Shown here one piece after another: positions 47,581-59,036 of a stretch of 64,000 nucleotides of DNA. The position numbers were made by a program, and so were the translations under genes. The stretch comes from Oxytricha trifallax (Eukaryota; Ciliophora; Spirotrichea; Sporadotrichida; Oxytrichidae). Position 1 is the stretch's first letter; each line of letters begins with the position of its first letter. A model generated the notes under the pieces. It searched no databases. It saw nothing but the letters and a program-made list of their open reading frames with translations, and was not told the origin of the DNA. Location of the stretch: contig ARYC01000320.1 in the NCBI GenBank assembly GCA_000711775.1, forward strand, positions 1-64,000, in the 5' to 3' direction.

Positions 47581-48121
47581 ATGAAGGTATACAACATATA
47601 GCAAGTTAAAGCATGCATGCTAGTCATATCTTTAAGTAGCAGAGTGAATTGAAATAATTAGTTACTAAATGGTAAATAATTGCAGATTTATCACAAAAAA
47701 TAGTTACATTATCTGACAGATTATACAGAAAATTAAATAACTATTTTTATATTAATAATGAATCCATTTGCCTTGTTTTCTATGAATATTTAGATTTAAA
47801 TTTGTGTAAGAATTGTTAAGTAAACATAAATTGTGCATGTTATGTTTAGATAAAGTGGCAAATTGTTCAATATGAGGAGTGAGTTATAAAAATAATTCAT
47901 CTAACATTATAATATTTATATTGAAACATAGTTCTCAGTCAATATGAATACGACAACATAATAACTTGAGAGATTTTTATAGATCATTAAAAAGATCCTA
48001 TAATTTTGGATAAGATTCCAATGAGAATATCATCGAAGTATTGGGTCTTTTCTTATCAAGTCTTTTTATAAGATTCGTTATATTTAATATTGTCACAATA
48101 GTTAGTTTTATTTGCTATATT
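47581..48121. other. AT-rich DNA, nothing recognised
   Basis: It trails the relic; short frames only. Confidence 0.3.
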
Positions 48122-48541
48122 ATTGTAGAAATACATTTGAATTTGGAAAATTAATTATAATTAAATTAATAATAATTCAAAATCGTGGCAGTTAAAGTTG
48201 ACCAATTTAAATGATCTAGGGCTCATTCGATAGGGAATTTAAAATTAGCTGGACTTTACTATTGGCGGTACTATTTTATCCCATCCCTACAGCTAGATAA
48301 CTTCACTTTAATTAAATACCTTTAAATTCAATAAATTATTCATTCACATTAAAGTGAAGTTATCTCGCTGTAGGGATGAGATAAAATAGTACCGCCAATA
48401 GTAAAGTCCAGCTAATTTTAAATTCCCTATCGAATGAGCCCTAGATCATTTAAATTGGTCAACTTTAACTGCCACGATTTCGAATTATTATTAATTTAAT
48501 TATAATTAATTTTCCAAATTCAAATGTATTTCTACAATATT
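48122..48541. mobile_element. Foldback MITE, subfamily B, copy 2
   Basis: About 420 bp, palindromic. The tips read TTGTAGAAATACATTTGAAT and complement; the inner arms share GTGGCAGTTAAAGTTGACCA and TGGACTTTACTATTGGCGGT. Flanks show TATTA on both sides. The arms match better than in copy 1 of subfamily B. Confidence 0.85.
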
Positions 48542-50182
48542 ATTATTATTTTACAATATGACTACCTTATATGATAAACTAAAAAGCTATCAGCAGCAAG
48601 TGTTTAAAGAGTTTATTGGTGTAGCATTAGTAGCAACGGTACTCGTCATCTTCAGATATAAATAAACTGTGCATTGGAGAGAATTCCCCAAATCAAAAGC
48701 TTGAATAAGTATAATGCAGCAATAATCATTAACTGTGACTGAAGAAAGAAAAAGCAGAAGGCTTTGAAATGCGCAGATTCATAAGATCAATGGTTAAATA
48801 TCAGTGAAAAGAAACAAGCTATATGTCTCCTTCGTTCAGCTGCTATCTATTTCAATTGTCTGAATTTAAAAGATAAGATACTGTAGAAATAAGAATGGTT
48901 TAAATATGAAATTCAAATAGAGTTACAGAATAAAAATTATATCAATTTTAATTAGGACAATTAAATATTGAATATTTAATTGAAAAGAATAGGTGAAATC
49001 TATAAATACTAATAGAGAATTATTATTATTGTAAGAGGGTTCTATCTAATTTCATATATTTATATATTTGGGCATTTTTTCCTTAAATATAGTATATTCT
49101 CAAGGCAAAGCTAATGAATTTAATAAATATCAGCAATTATAAATAAACTGCAATACATATCCAAATATAATATGCTTAATAATAATTATTATTTATAGTT
49201 TATTAATTGCTTGTTGAATTCGTAAACTAAGTATATTCGGTTCAGATTAATTTGAAATATATATAATGCTAAGTAGACTATTTATAAACTGATTGTAATA
49301 TCTATACTCACCAATCAGTATTGAAATAACTTGCTTATTTTACGATTTATTAAGACAATATGAGTTTGTATTAATTAATTTATTAAATAATTAAGTACAT
49401 TTAATATTATATCATTTCTACAATTCCTTTCTTTTTATAGCACATTCACTCAGGATTGTTAATTGAAGCAACTGCAGGCAACAAGTCATCCTCTCCTTAT
49501 CTTCAAGAAAATTATTGGGAATTTCAAACTTGCCTATTTTAATTCATTGTTGAAAAATTAATTCGCAGAATTTATGTCAAGATCAGTACACTTGAGTTGA
49601 CAGTTTATTAGAGCCAATACTCGAGAGAGCTAAAAACTTATCTATTATTGTATATCCACATTTAAATCATACATATGAGAACTTAGAGGGATGCTTTGAA
49701 GAGCTTTATTAAGATAATTAAATATAGAAGGATCAATTCTTTATGATAGAAGCACTATTTTTTGCTTATATTATCTGATTTACATTAGTTTTGTTTTTTA
49801 CAGTATATTTAAAATACATAATCACTAAGATCATGAATCATAATTTAAATCATAATTTAATTGGCAATGTTTTGAAGGTCACTATGATCTTTAAAAATTT
49901 TCTATCATATTTTTTATAAATAATCCTTACTATCTCAGAAATTATTAATTATTGACTTACAAACATAAAAAATTGATCTTTGGAACTTATAATTTTAGGA
50001 TTTTAGGTAAAAAATATTTTTTATTTTTTTAATAATTAACTGAATATTTTTATCATTAGATTGAAGATTAATAATTTGTATTCAAATAAGGTGATTGTTA
50101 AAATTAAATTTAAATTGGAATATTAAATTATTATAATAAATATTTGGTAGCTTTTCGATTAATGCATCTAGTCTTAATTTGT
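48542..50182. other. AT-rich DNA, nothing recognised
   Basis: It starts with a short (ATT)n run. No convincing frame was found. Confidence 0.3.
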
Positions 50183-50188
50183 ATATAT

Positions 50189-50238
<50 letters not shown>

Positions 50239-50253
50239 ATTATATATATATAG
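50183..50253. repeat. (AT)n microsatellite
   Basis: About 70 bp of alternating A and T with a few phase breaks. It marks the left border of the GC-rich block that follows. Confidence 0.8.
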
Positions 50254-50459
50254 GGCGTCCTTCACAATTTAACAAGCTACCAAATTTAAAGGCCTGATTT
50301 ATTAGGAGCTCTATTATTTAATATGAGTTAAATTTTATTCCTAACAGCAATTAATGGAGACTATATTACCTTAGCATAAAAACCCCATAAATGAGACACT
50401 GAGGACCACTTTTAGAAATCCCAAGTGCAGAAACCGCCCATCAATGCTTTGTAGAATAG

Positions 50460-50960
50460 TATCCAGCAACCCACAGTACAAAGATGAAACAAAGTGATAA
50501 CATAGACACAGCGCCTCTCGATCATGCTCCATTACAAGCGTCTACGTCCCATTGCTGCCACAATCTTCCATCATCTTTGAAGGAACCAAGAGTATGATAG
50601 CCAGTACCTGCGATCCAAATAATTGACTGTGTCTTAAAGCTAGCAGGAGTTTAAATTTGAATGGATTGGTTTTGCATGCTGCGATGTTGTTGCAAGAAAT
50701 CAGAGGTGGAGCATTCTTAATGCTTGAATTGGGGAGTAGCTGTAGCAGTGATAGAAGCCAAATGTCTGATAACCGCCCAAGCTAGTATAATCATCTACTC
50801 TAAAAGCATCTGAGTCTGCTTCTTTTGAGGATAAGAAGTCTTAGAGAAGCCTTGAAGTGCCAGAGTGGATGAGAACGCCATTGGTATAGATGCCAACTAG
50901 TCTAGAGCTAGCAGTAGAATGCCTCAGGAATCATTTCCCTGCTTAATAGTAAGTAAGACC
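50460..50960 (-). pseudogene. YHYH-domain protein, broken
   Basis: The minus strand reads GIYTNGVLIHSGTSRLLQDF, DDYTSLGGYQTFGFYHCYSY, then after shifts FKTQSIIWIAGTGYHTLGSF, DDGRLWQQWDVDACNGA and finally YVITLFHLCTVGCW. The order NG..IH, DDGxLWxxxDVDxCNG and YVxTxFHxxxVGCW is that of the YHYH family of secreted proteins as found in ciliates. At least three shifts separate the blocks and the last block has lost the usual Pro-Tyr before VGCW. The copy is therefore a fossil or an unspliced precursor. The GC-rich composition contrasts with the neighbours. Confidence 0.5.
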
Positions 50961-51149
50961 TTTTCAGTTAACAGAAGTTGTTTAGATAAATAAGAAATTG
51001 CTAAGTCCACACCTATAGTGCTAAGAGGAAGGGCAGAGGTCCACCAGAGGAAACTGCCTTAGTCAAGCGTGCAATCACTTAGTTGTAAAGAGCGCATCAA
51101 CCAAAGTGTGCCAACTAGATGCCATGTGCAAAGGCGGCTGGTTAAAAAG

Positions 51150-51850
51150 AATGGATGATCAGGGGAAAAATGATGATCAATTGTCTTGGCTCCCCGAGTA
51201 CTTGTCTGAGTTGAACATTCCACAGTAGTGAGATAGCGTATGGAGAATCGAGAGGAGTCATTGGTTGGTCCCCACGAGGCGGTTTCCCCCTTACTTCATT
51301 TACAATACTGAAATTCCAAAAATGCCTGGTGACAAATGCCGAGTTTATCCACCAAGGATAAACAAGGTGATTAGAGCAACAGGTACACCCCGCCAATGAG
51401 AAGGAGACAACCATGTCAGGGCACTGGCAGGTGATAACCTAATCGCGATTGGAGCTACATCACTTCAAAGAGGACATCAAGGATGTGATCATGAGACCGA
51501 ACACCGTTGTCTACAAGAAGCTTAACGATCAGGAAAGAAAATGGTGCTACAGGACCAGTTGCAGCTCATGATCAAGTTCTCCGAGGACCAGCTTATGTAT
51601 TACCTCTAGCATCTCTACCTCGGATGCCCCTCCTGCTAGTCAAGGTGATCAGCAGCCTCGTGGTTCTTTGTATCACTGCAGAGGTGAACAAGCTCAATGC
51701 CTGGTACGTCAAGGTTATCGCGTCCAAGGACGAGGAGATCAGCGAAGAGGCTTCTCCAGAGAGTGCATTGAGGATAGAGACATGTTGATCAAGAACATTT
51801 GTAGTTTGTTTTAGTAGTGACATTATAGTAAATGGGATGATATTATATAT
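51150..51850 (+). pseudogene. GC-rich unrecognised gene relic
   Basis: Plus-strand frames read EIAYGESRGVIGWSPRGGFP and, overlapping, YFIYNTEIPKMPGDKCRVY (51290-51400), then LHHFKEDIKDVIMRPNTVVY, KMVLQDQLQLMIKFSEDQLM, YYLQHLYLGCPSC, and LNAWYVKVIASKDEEISEEA to TGA 51786. The helical, charged composition of the second half suggests an intracellular protein. Four or more shifts. The DNA at 51294-51326 closely matches 16264-16296. Frames on the minus strand at 51142-51414 and 51593-51904 are shadows. No family recognised. Confidence 0.4.
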
Positions 51851-53709
51851 AATTGTTTGGTTTTGTGGTTTTGTATTTGATTTTAATTTTCTACTATTTT
51901 TCACAATCTTTTAATTAAAGTATATATAAATATATATGACCAGAAAATGTAAGCCTACCTATAACTGAGCAATTGATTTATTGTGATTTTGCTCTAATCT
52001 CAAATATTCCATCAAAACAAGTCTTATTAATTTATTAAGAAATCTTTAATTCTTATAATTTTTGTTTTTCTTAAATCATAAAAGCTTTTAATTTATCTTA
52101 CAGTCAATAAAGATATGGTGTATTATAATTATCCTATTTGATCACATCTTCTTAATTTTATAATATCTTACTGGAGCTTCCTCTTCATTATCAAAGAAGC
52201 TTAATATTGCAAAGTAAGATAAACTATTCATCTATTTCCTTTATAGAATAGTTTTCCAATTTAGTGGTATGATTAATATCTTCATTAATTAGCAGATGTA
52301 AATAGACATCTTTGTTTTAATATTATAAATGATTTATAATTATTGAGTCTCTTTGAATAAAATAACTTAAAAAGCAATATTATTTAAAACAATGATCATA
52401 TATTGATAACGAAAGACTATATGCGATTGGTTATATTCTTGTTGAGTCATTAAGATTTACCAACTTATATTAATATCATTCATCTTTTCAGAAACCTGTA
52501 ATTAAGAGATAATCACCTTTAATAAACTCTAACACACTTATTCATTTCAAGTAAAAGACTTGAAATTTGAACAACTCTTTATTTGATTTGCTCTCTTTCG
52601 ATCTTCATATATTTTATTTGCTAATAATTCCTCTGAATTTAGAAATTATTTCTAATTAATATATGAGCTTTCTAAGCCATTTGAGAGATCAATAAATGGT
52701 TCTTTCCAATCTTAAGGAAAATATAAGCATAAGTTTAAATTTATATTATTTTAACTAGGGGGACTTTATTTTTCTTAATTATATAATAAATCTCGTCCTT
52801 GTTTAAGTGATTTACTTTTCCTTAATTAAATTGTTAGAAAGGATTCTATTTATCTGATTTCATTAATATTTTTCGAGTAGAATCTTAGCAGATTAATTAC
52901 TTCAAGCTCTGTCTACAATTCCAGCAAAATAGTGGCAAAAAACTATATTCTAGTGGAACAAAAAGGAAGTTTATGAGTTTTCATGTTTCTGTTGTTAAAG
53001 TTATATTTGTTATTATTGGTGAAGTAGAGGTAGCAGAAGTATTATTGATCGTATTGATTATGATTTTAATTTTAATTTTTGGAAAAAAAGCCTCAAATGA
53101 AGATATATTATTAATTTTTAGGGCTATAAAGCTTGTCATATTTAAAAGGGATGAATCAATTTCTAATAAAAATAAATATTGAATTCTAATAATGTAAACT
53201 ATTTTTGATAATATTATAGAAGTATCATCAAGAGGTCTATAATTACTATGTTTAATTTCAAGACCTAATCAAAATACTAAGGTTTACCATGTTACTTAAT
53301 AGTGATTTATTATTTTATATAATTGTACTATTTAAAGCCTCAACCCACTTATATACTGCAATTTTTTACTTATTAAAGAATAGTTTATAGAGTCCTTCGT
53401 ATATTTGTAGGTTTTTTACCATTAAATTAACGAAGTAAGCCTCTCTTAGAGTTATTGCTAATCTTGACAGAGTACAGTAAGAATATATCTATTGCTAAAT
53501 TAATAATTGGCATCACCAATCTCTTTTATCCAAGTTTTAAGTAAATACATTTATTCAATTGAGATGCAATCAAAGAATTACAGATATGTTTTCAAATAAA
53601 TTGAATAGGGAAAGATCTATTTAGCTCATTTTGCTACCGTATTAAAAAATCACTTTCTAAATCTCTTACAAACTACATATCAGATCTTATCCGGTTCTAT
53701 TCATCATTC
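51851..53709. other. AT-rich DNA with one doubtful frame
   Basis: The plus frame 52973-53182 is mostly Ile, Val and Leu; another frame in the same DNA reads GSRSIIDRIDYDFNFNF, which recalls the acidic-tail ORF at 56.9 kb. Otherwise nothing recognised. Confidence 0.3.
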
Positions 53710-53834
53710 AAAACCCCATTACCCCTTAATTAGATGTTTTAGTGGTTTGATTTGTAGGGTATAGTTGGTGTCTTTTTTGGGTGAGTAGAGAAATTAGGCA
53801 AGTATGCAAAATGAGAATAGATTTTACCGATTTT

Positions 53835-54778
53835 TAGGGTCTATTTATGTTGAGAAATATTTAGATTTACTGCTTAAGCTTAGTTATGGTACTAGTATTA
53901 ATATAGATTATGTCAAACCTGTGTTAAATTAAAGAGCAATATCAAAGCTCTTATGCAAGAGTGCCTCGACTGTTAGGTGTCACTACTTGCTGCTGTTTAG
54001 CATTTCAATTCTGGTTCTTAAAAATATCCTGAAGAAGATTAAAATTCTCTTAGCAGCATATTGATTACCTCTGCGACCCTAATACTTTGATATATTGGGC
54101 ACACTTTCCACTTGTAAACGAGCTGGGATGTTTCATCGCAAGTTTTCTGACATGCGCATATGTCCATAGACTATTGCTAATATTTATAGAAAGAATAGTA
54201 TTAATTTCAAGACCGTCAACAGAGTGAAGAGAGTGATCGACTTTACTGTGCCATTTTAAAGTAATAATTTAAACTATATTTATGATTAAATGCAGAGGGC
54301 TATTGATAATAACATAAAGTTCATGCACGCTGATGAACAGAATTTACCTTCAACACCTTTATTAATAAGTCTTAGTACAAAAAGTATGATATCATAGAAG
54401 TCTATGACTAAAAAGTAAAGATTGTCACTCACACAATTTTAGCTGGTATTAGTGAAGATTCAGGCTTACAAACTTATGCTATTCATCCTCAGTTTATAGA
54501 GTTCTTACATAAGCTAAGAGATGTAAAATGGGTAAGACATCATCCTGTTTTTTGATAGCTCTGAGTTCATAAGACTAAGGAGTCTATGAAGAGTTAATCA
54601 TAACTCCTGTATCTAACGTTTCTTACAGTCCATAATTTAATTGAATTTAATTCTACTGGAGTTATCATAAGACTCACTACAAGAAACTCTTGCAGTGTTA
54701 CCTAATGCATGATCTACCAATTGATACAGTAGACTTAATACAGAGTAGTTGCAAGAAAATGATTAAAGATTAGAAATG
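53835..54778 (+). pseudogene. TBE-type transposase, copy 2, decayed
   Basis: It aligns with copy 1: YLDLLLKLSYGTS, KLLCKSASTVRCH, then YIYDQMQRAIDNNIKFMHAD with the first Asp, LFFDS with the second, and SYSPQFN, where the third acidic position is lost (TGA and Gln follow). Several shifts and in-frame TGAs. The copy preserves the sequence that the (AT)n run disrupted in copy 1. Confidence 0.7.
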
Positions 54779-54792
54779 ATGAATGAATAAGT

Positions 54793-55470
54793 TCACACAT
54801 CAGATGAACTCTTAAAAGATTAGGCTTCTCTTTCTTTTTTCCTCTTGTGCTTAACTAGGACCCATTTTTCTTCTCTTTGTACCAACGCCATCATCTATGC
54901 TCATTCATCAGGCTTTTAAACTTCATTATAAAGTCTCTTGCAAACTTAATGAATGGTTTGTGACTTTCTCTCTCTATGAACTTTTGCATTCTCTTTCATT
55001 AGAAATATACCAGTTATAGGTTTCCGTACAAAGTTATGAATCAAAGCTTACTAGAGAGATAAGAATGCTTTTTAAGCTCCGCAAACCAACTTTCGCTTAT
55101 TAGTATGCCTTGCTTCTTTTAATCTTATGTAGAAATGGAATAGCGTTTCTTATGAGCTTCTTCTATGATTTCTCTGAGATAACTTTCTCTCAAAGTACCA
55201 AGAACAATAAAGAAAAAACTCCTTTCTGGAAGTTTGTTAGAGAGCTATTTCTTTGTGGGAAGGTAAATTACCAACTCTTCATCTTTCATAGCATCTTCGT
55301 AGAGATTAGTGATAGATATCTCTGGGTAGTTGGGTATTTCTATCAACTTAATCTCTTAGTTTTTAAAAGCTTTCTTCTCATCACAGAGTATAGCTTTTAG
55401 GAATGAAATTTTGGTACCTTCCAAAGTTGTAAGAATAAGATTAATTAGAGAATTTGTTTGAGTATACGAT
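54793..55470 (-). pseudogene. TBE accessory ORF, copy 2
   Basis: The best stretch is open for at least 125 codons (55418 to TGA 55043-55041): TTLEGTKISFLKAILCDEKK, EIPNYPEISITNLYEDAMKD, LVIYLPTKKQLSNKLPER and IIEEAHKKRYSIST. Beyond that TGA the homology with copy 1 continues to the C-terminal GPSQAQEEK region and a TGA at 54795-54793. In copy 1 the codon matching the internal TGA is AGA, so the TGA here is a lesion. The plus-strand frame 55110-55400 is a shadow. Function unknown. Confidence 0.55.
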
Positions 55471-56410
55471 ATATATATATATATTTATCATGTTAAGTAA
55501 GGTATCGATAGAGATCTTCCTTGTTTCTGAAACTTGATATCATTTATTGAGCCTCAACTCTTTTTATTGCATTACTCAGTGATTCCTTCTTTGTTCCTCT
55601 TCCTATAAATGAATTTCAAGTTTTAATTTAAGACTTCTGGATCCTATTGTTTAAAATTTTACTATAAAATACGGGCATCTTATAGAAGACCAGCCCTGTT
55701 AAGATACTTGCCTTCTTAATTAAAATCTTCATCTCCTTGCTTAATTTTTTAAAGAGTTTCTTCTCTATATTACTTTAAAGCATCTAGCCTATAAATTGAT
55801 ATAGCAACAAGAGAAACTTCGAACAAAATATATCAATATGGAATCCAAGGATTTAAGGTAGTAGTGATTGGTGACTTCTGATAATCCTATTTTATCAATG
55901 AAAAAGATAGCAAATAAATAAGCGATTCTGTGTTGATTTATTGAACTGCTTTTAAATTGTAATTATTTACTTCATTTTATTTTTTGCAAAGAATTTAACA
56001 ATTTGAAGAAAATTTAAACTGAATTTAGATAAAAGAAAGCAATTATAGATGGATATTACTTGAAAAATAGTTAGAAATAAACCAAACACATTAATAGTTT
56101 TAAAATCAGGTTCTTATAAAAAGTTTACAAATTCCAGATAAAAAAGTTTTTAAAATAGGTATTTTGTGAATTTTATTTTCTAATTAGATATATAAAAATT
56201 CAAGTCTAAAAGATTCATTATTTCTTATACATAGCAGAAATTACTATGAAATATTATTGCTTCTAAATTTAAGCAAATTTGCTGTTTTTTCAATAATAAT
56301 AAGAGGCTCTTGGCATATGTATAGATAAAATAATTGTCAAATTAAATCAAATTTTAATTTAGAAAAAATGCAAAAAATAATGATTAAGCTCAAAAGAGCA
56401 ATAAAATGAA
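55471..56410. other. AT-rich DNA within the copy 2 region
   Basis: Up to about 55790 it still resembles copy 1 (2400-2660). After that no frame was recognised. Confidence 0.3.
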
Positions 56411-57026
56411 GAGTAACAATCAGTACTAAGTGTTTCACTAAATCAAATCATCAAAGCAACTACACATTGTCGGTTCCTCTAATAAAGATATATTACCTCT
56501 CAGATAATTCATTAAAGAATGTAGTAAGTGATTCACTTCAAGGAAGAGTTGTAGATAAAAATATCTCAATGTTAAAGGAATTACTTGTTATAGATGAGAA
56601 ACCCAGATATGACATATATTCTAGGTTAGTTGAATCATCGAGCAGATATATGAGAAATAAATTCATAGTAAGGAATTTAATTTCTATGAATGTCCGGGGG
56701 AAAAGTTAATTAATAAACGCTTTCCAAAAAGTAATAATGATCACGATAATGTGATATTCCCAAGAATAACTTCAACAGGTGTAACTAGGTCTAAATAATT
56801 GTTATACTATTTTATGTGAATGATTGTTTTATCAAAGCGGCTGGCTGATTGAGGTGGGAAAAAAGCAAAGGTGGGTAGTAGCAGGAAGAACAGGATATAT
56901 GATGTTGATGTTGAACTTAATTTTAGGGATGATGATTAAGATGATGGTGGTGATGATGATTAAGATGATGGTGGTAGTGGCGATGCTAATGAAGAAAATG
57001 CAAATAGAGCAGCAGCTGCTAACTGA
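56411..57026 (+). pseudogene. Third ORF with acidic C-terminal tail
   Basis: The frame from about 56411 reads IYYLSDNSLKNVVSDSLQGR, DKNISMLKELLVIDEKPRYD and SRLVESSSRYMRNKFIVRNL. Later frames give FPRITSTGVTRS and FYQSGWLIEVGKKQRWVVAG. The end (TGA 57024-57026) is acidic, with a repeated DDDQDDGG unit encoded by a 24-bp tandem repeat. Two or more shifts. A second scrap of the same ORF (FYQSDWLVEVGKEHR) lies at 60469. The role is unknown; it may be part of the larger TBE protein. Confidence 0.4.
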
Positions 57027-57165
57027 AAGTTTATTAAAATGTTTAATTGATAATAGAAGAAAATATTATGTTTTGCACAACATTGCTTAAAAAATCAAAC
57101 AAAACAAATCTGGTAATGAATTAAATGCTAGACACAAATCATATGCTTTTGGTGCTATTTATGAT

Positions 57166-58145
57166 AAAGATTAATTTAGATTTAGTGTTTAAATTGTGCT
57201 ATGGCTGTGATATCTAATGTCATTAAATCAAGTAAGCACTAAATTAAAAGTCAATTGGAGTATTATTAAGAGTAGTCCCTCAACTTTTCGCTCAAACATC
57301 CTTCTAGCTCTGTTAATAAAGCAATAATAATTGAATTGTAAGTCTAAGAGAAGCACTAAATTTCTATCTCGATATTTTGAATATCTCATTAATGAAAAAC
57401 TCTGAGAACCTGGGCTCACTTCTCTCTTGATCAAAGAGATATTGTGTATCATTCTCAGTCCCATTGTTTAAGATATCTGCTTAATCTATACCATACATTT
57501 ATAAATGAAATGGTATATCACATAAAGTTTTCAATCGTATCAATAGAGTAATTTATTTTAATCAGCTATTTCATAGGAACAATTTAAACTATATTTATGA
57601 TTAGCTTCAGTCATCCTAATAGATTAATATTAAGTTTATTCATGCTAAAAATGCTGTGTTTACTTTCAAAAACTTTATTAGAAATTTTGATATAAGAGAC
57701 ATAGTAATAAAGAAGTGTATGGCTAAAGATTTAAGGTTTTTACTAATGCAATTCTAGTATGAATCAGCAGGGATGCTGGTTTAGAAAGTTATATCATTCA
57801 TCCTCGCTTTATTAAGACAAAGTAGTATGCTTAATTCTTAGAACTTTTGAGAGAGAAGTATCATGAAAAGGAGATCTTACTATTCGATAAAAATCTCTCA
57901 TTTCAAAGATAAAAGAAACTAAGAAAAGTTATGAATAACTAAGAATAACACCTGTGTTAAACGTACCTTATAGCACGCAGTTTAATGAATTGAATTCTAT
58001 TGGAGTATATTGAAAGATCACTACAAGAAACTATCGATATACAACTTAATTCATGTCCTACTAATAGATACTGTAGACTTTATTACAAATTCAACAAAGA
58101 GAAATGAAAATAAGTTGGCTTATAAATTTATAAAAGAAGGGAGAG
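57166..58145 (+). pseudogene. TBE-type transposase, copy 3, decayed
   Basis: It aligns with copies 1 and 2: DLVFKLCYGCDIQ, KFIHAKNAVFTF (the first catalytic Asp is replaced by Lys), LLFDKNLSF (second Asp kept), YSTQFNELNSI and KDHYKKLSIYNLIH, DTVDFITNSTKR. Several shifts. No telomere-like tract was found upstream, so the copy is truncated or fused to copy 2. Confidence 0.65.
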
Positions 58146-58148
58146 TGA

Positions 58149-59036
58149 ATTCGTATAAATTAATATAAGATAAGGAGCTCTTATTAAAGTAAATACTTAA
58201 TTAGGAGCCCCTATTTAAATCGAAAAATCAGAAAATGCCTTCTAAATTAGTAAGTATTTTTTAGGTCTACCTCTTTATTCAGTACATACTCTAATCAAAT
58301 TATTATTGACAGTAAAAATGGTATCTTATTTTCTACTATCTCAAGAGCAAAATCCTCTCTTATTACTATTATTCTTACACACAAATTTCTCCTTGAAATT
58401 TCTGTAAACATTAAAGTTCATTTATGGCCCCTAGTTAAAGAAGGAGTTTTATAATTTTAAATTCAAATTTAAATTAAATATGAGTGGCAATCTTTTAAGA
58501 AAGACAAACACACTTCCATCAAATTAAATGAAACTATCCTAGAAGTAGAAGTATATTATTGCGAGAAGTGTGAGAGATATTTTGCTCATAATTCAAGTTG
58601 GTACAGACATATGAAAGAGCATAAAGAAGCCAAGCCTACTGCATATATAAAGCATGATAAAATTGATGGAAAGTACGATTGCTATTTGCACCCTCATGCT
58701 AGAGATATAAGGAAGTATAATTTAAAAGTACACAAATAATAATTAGGGGTTGAGAATTAAGCGAATTAATGGAAACTACTTTCTAAAAGTAAAACGAAGG
58801 AATCTTCTATAGTTGCATTAGCTGAATAGGCAAATAAGCCAGGTGTGTAAAGGAGGCTCGCAACCTCTTAGCATTTGAATTCACAAAATAATGATAAAAA
58901 TTTAATAAAACCCCATTAATATTAGGATGGTTGTTAAAATTTTGATAAATAAAGAATTAATAAGGATAAATAAGTAAAAATATTAATAATTAGTTCATTT
59001 TTAAAAAGTTGGAGTTTAAAGGTTTCGAACCCATGA
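58149..59036 (+). CDS. C2H2 zinc-finger ORF of a TBE-like element, 295 codons
   Basis: Open from just after TGA 58146-58148 to TGA 59034-59036 in the ciliate code, with roughly 25 TAA/TAG codons as Gln. At about residue 135-160 stands a canonical C2H2 finger, CEKCERYFAHNSSWYRHMKE followed by His, with spacing C-x2-C-x12-H-x3-H. A degenerate second unit (CYLHPHARDIRKYNLKVHK) follows. The N-terminal part contains STYSNQIIIDSKNGILFST and ILTHKFLLEISVNIKVHLW; the C-terminal part is basic and Gln-rich. TBEs are known to carry a zinc-finger protein besides the transposase, and this ORF follows transposase copy 3 directly. The first and last ~40 codons may not be translated. Confidence 0.6.

Larger units (their letters stand above)
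53710..57026 (+). mobile_element. TBE-like element, copy 2
   Basis: It starts with AAAACCCC at 53710-53717, followed by the transposase (about 53835-54778, plus), the accessory ORF (54793-55470, minus) and a third ORF region (56411-57026, plus). The order of the first two genes equals copy 1. The right end was not found; copy 3 begins within about 150 bp of the last stop, so the boundary between the copies is unclear. Confidence 0.55.

Noticed and set aside
51593-51904. Minus-strand 103-codon frame
   Set aside because: Plus-strand frames with coherent helical protein character cover most of it; the minus frame is low in diversity at its start.
55110-55400. Plus-strand 96-codon frame
   Set aside because: The minus strand here is conserved with TBE-like copy 1 and carries the accessory ORF; the plus frame is its shadow.
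59015-59035. A tRNA suggested by GGTTTCGAACCC (T-arm-like)
   Set aside because: No acceptor stem, anticodon arm or D-arm could be placed around it, and it lies in the zinc-finger ORF.
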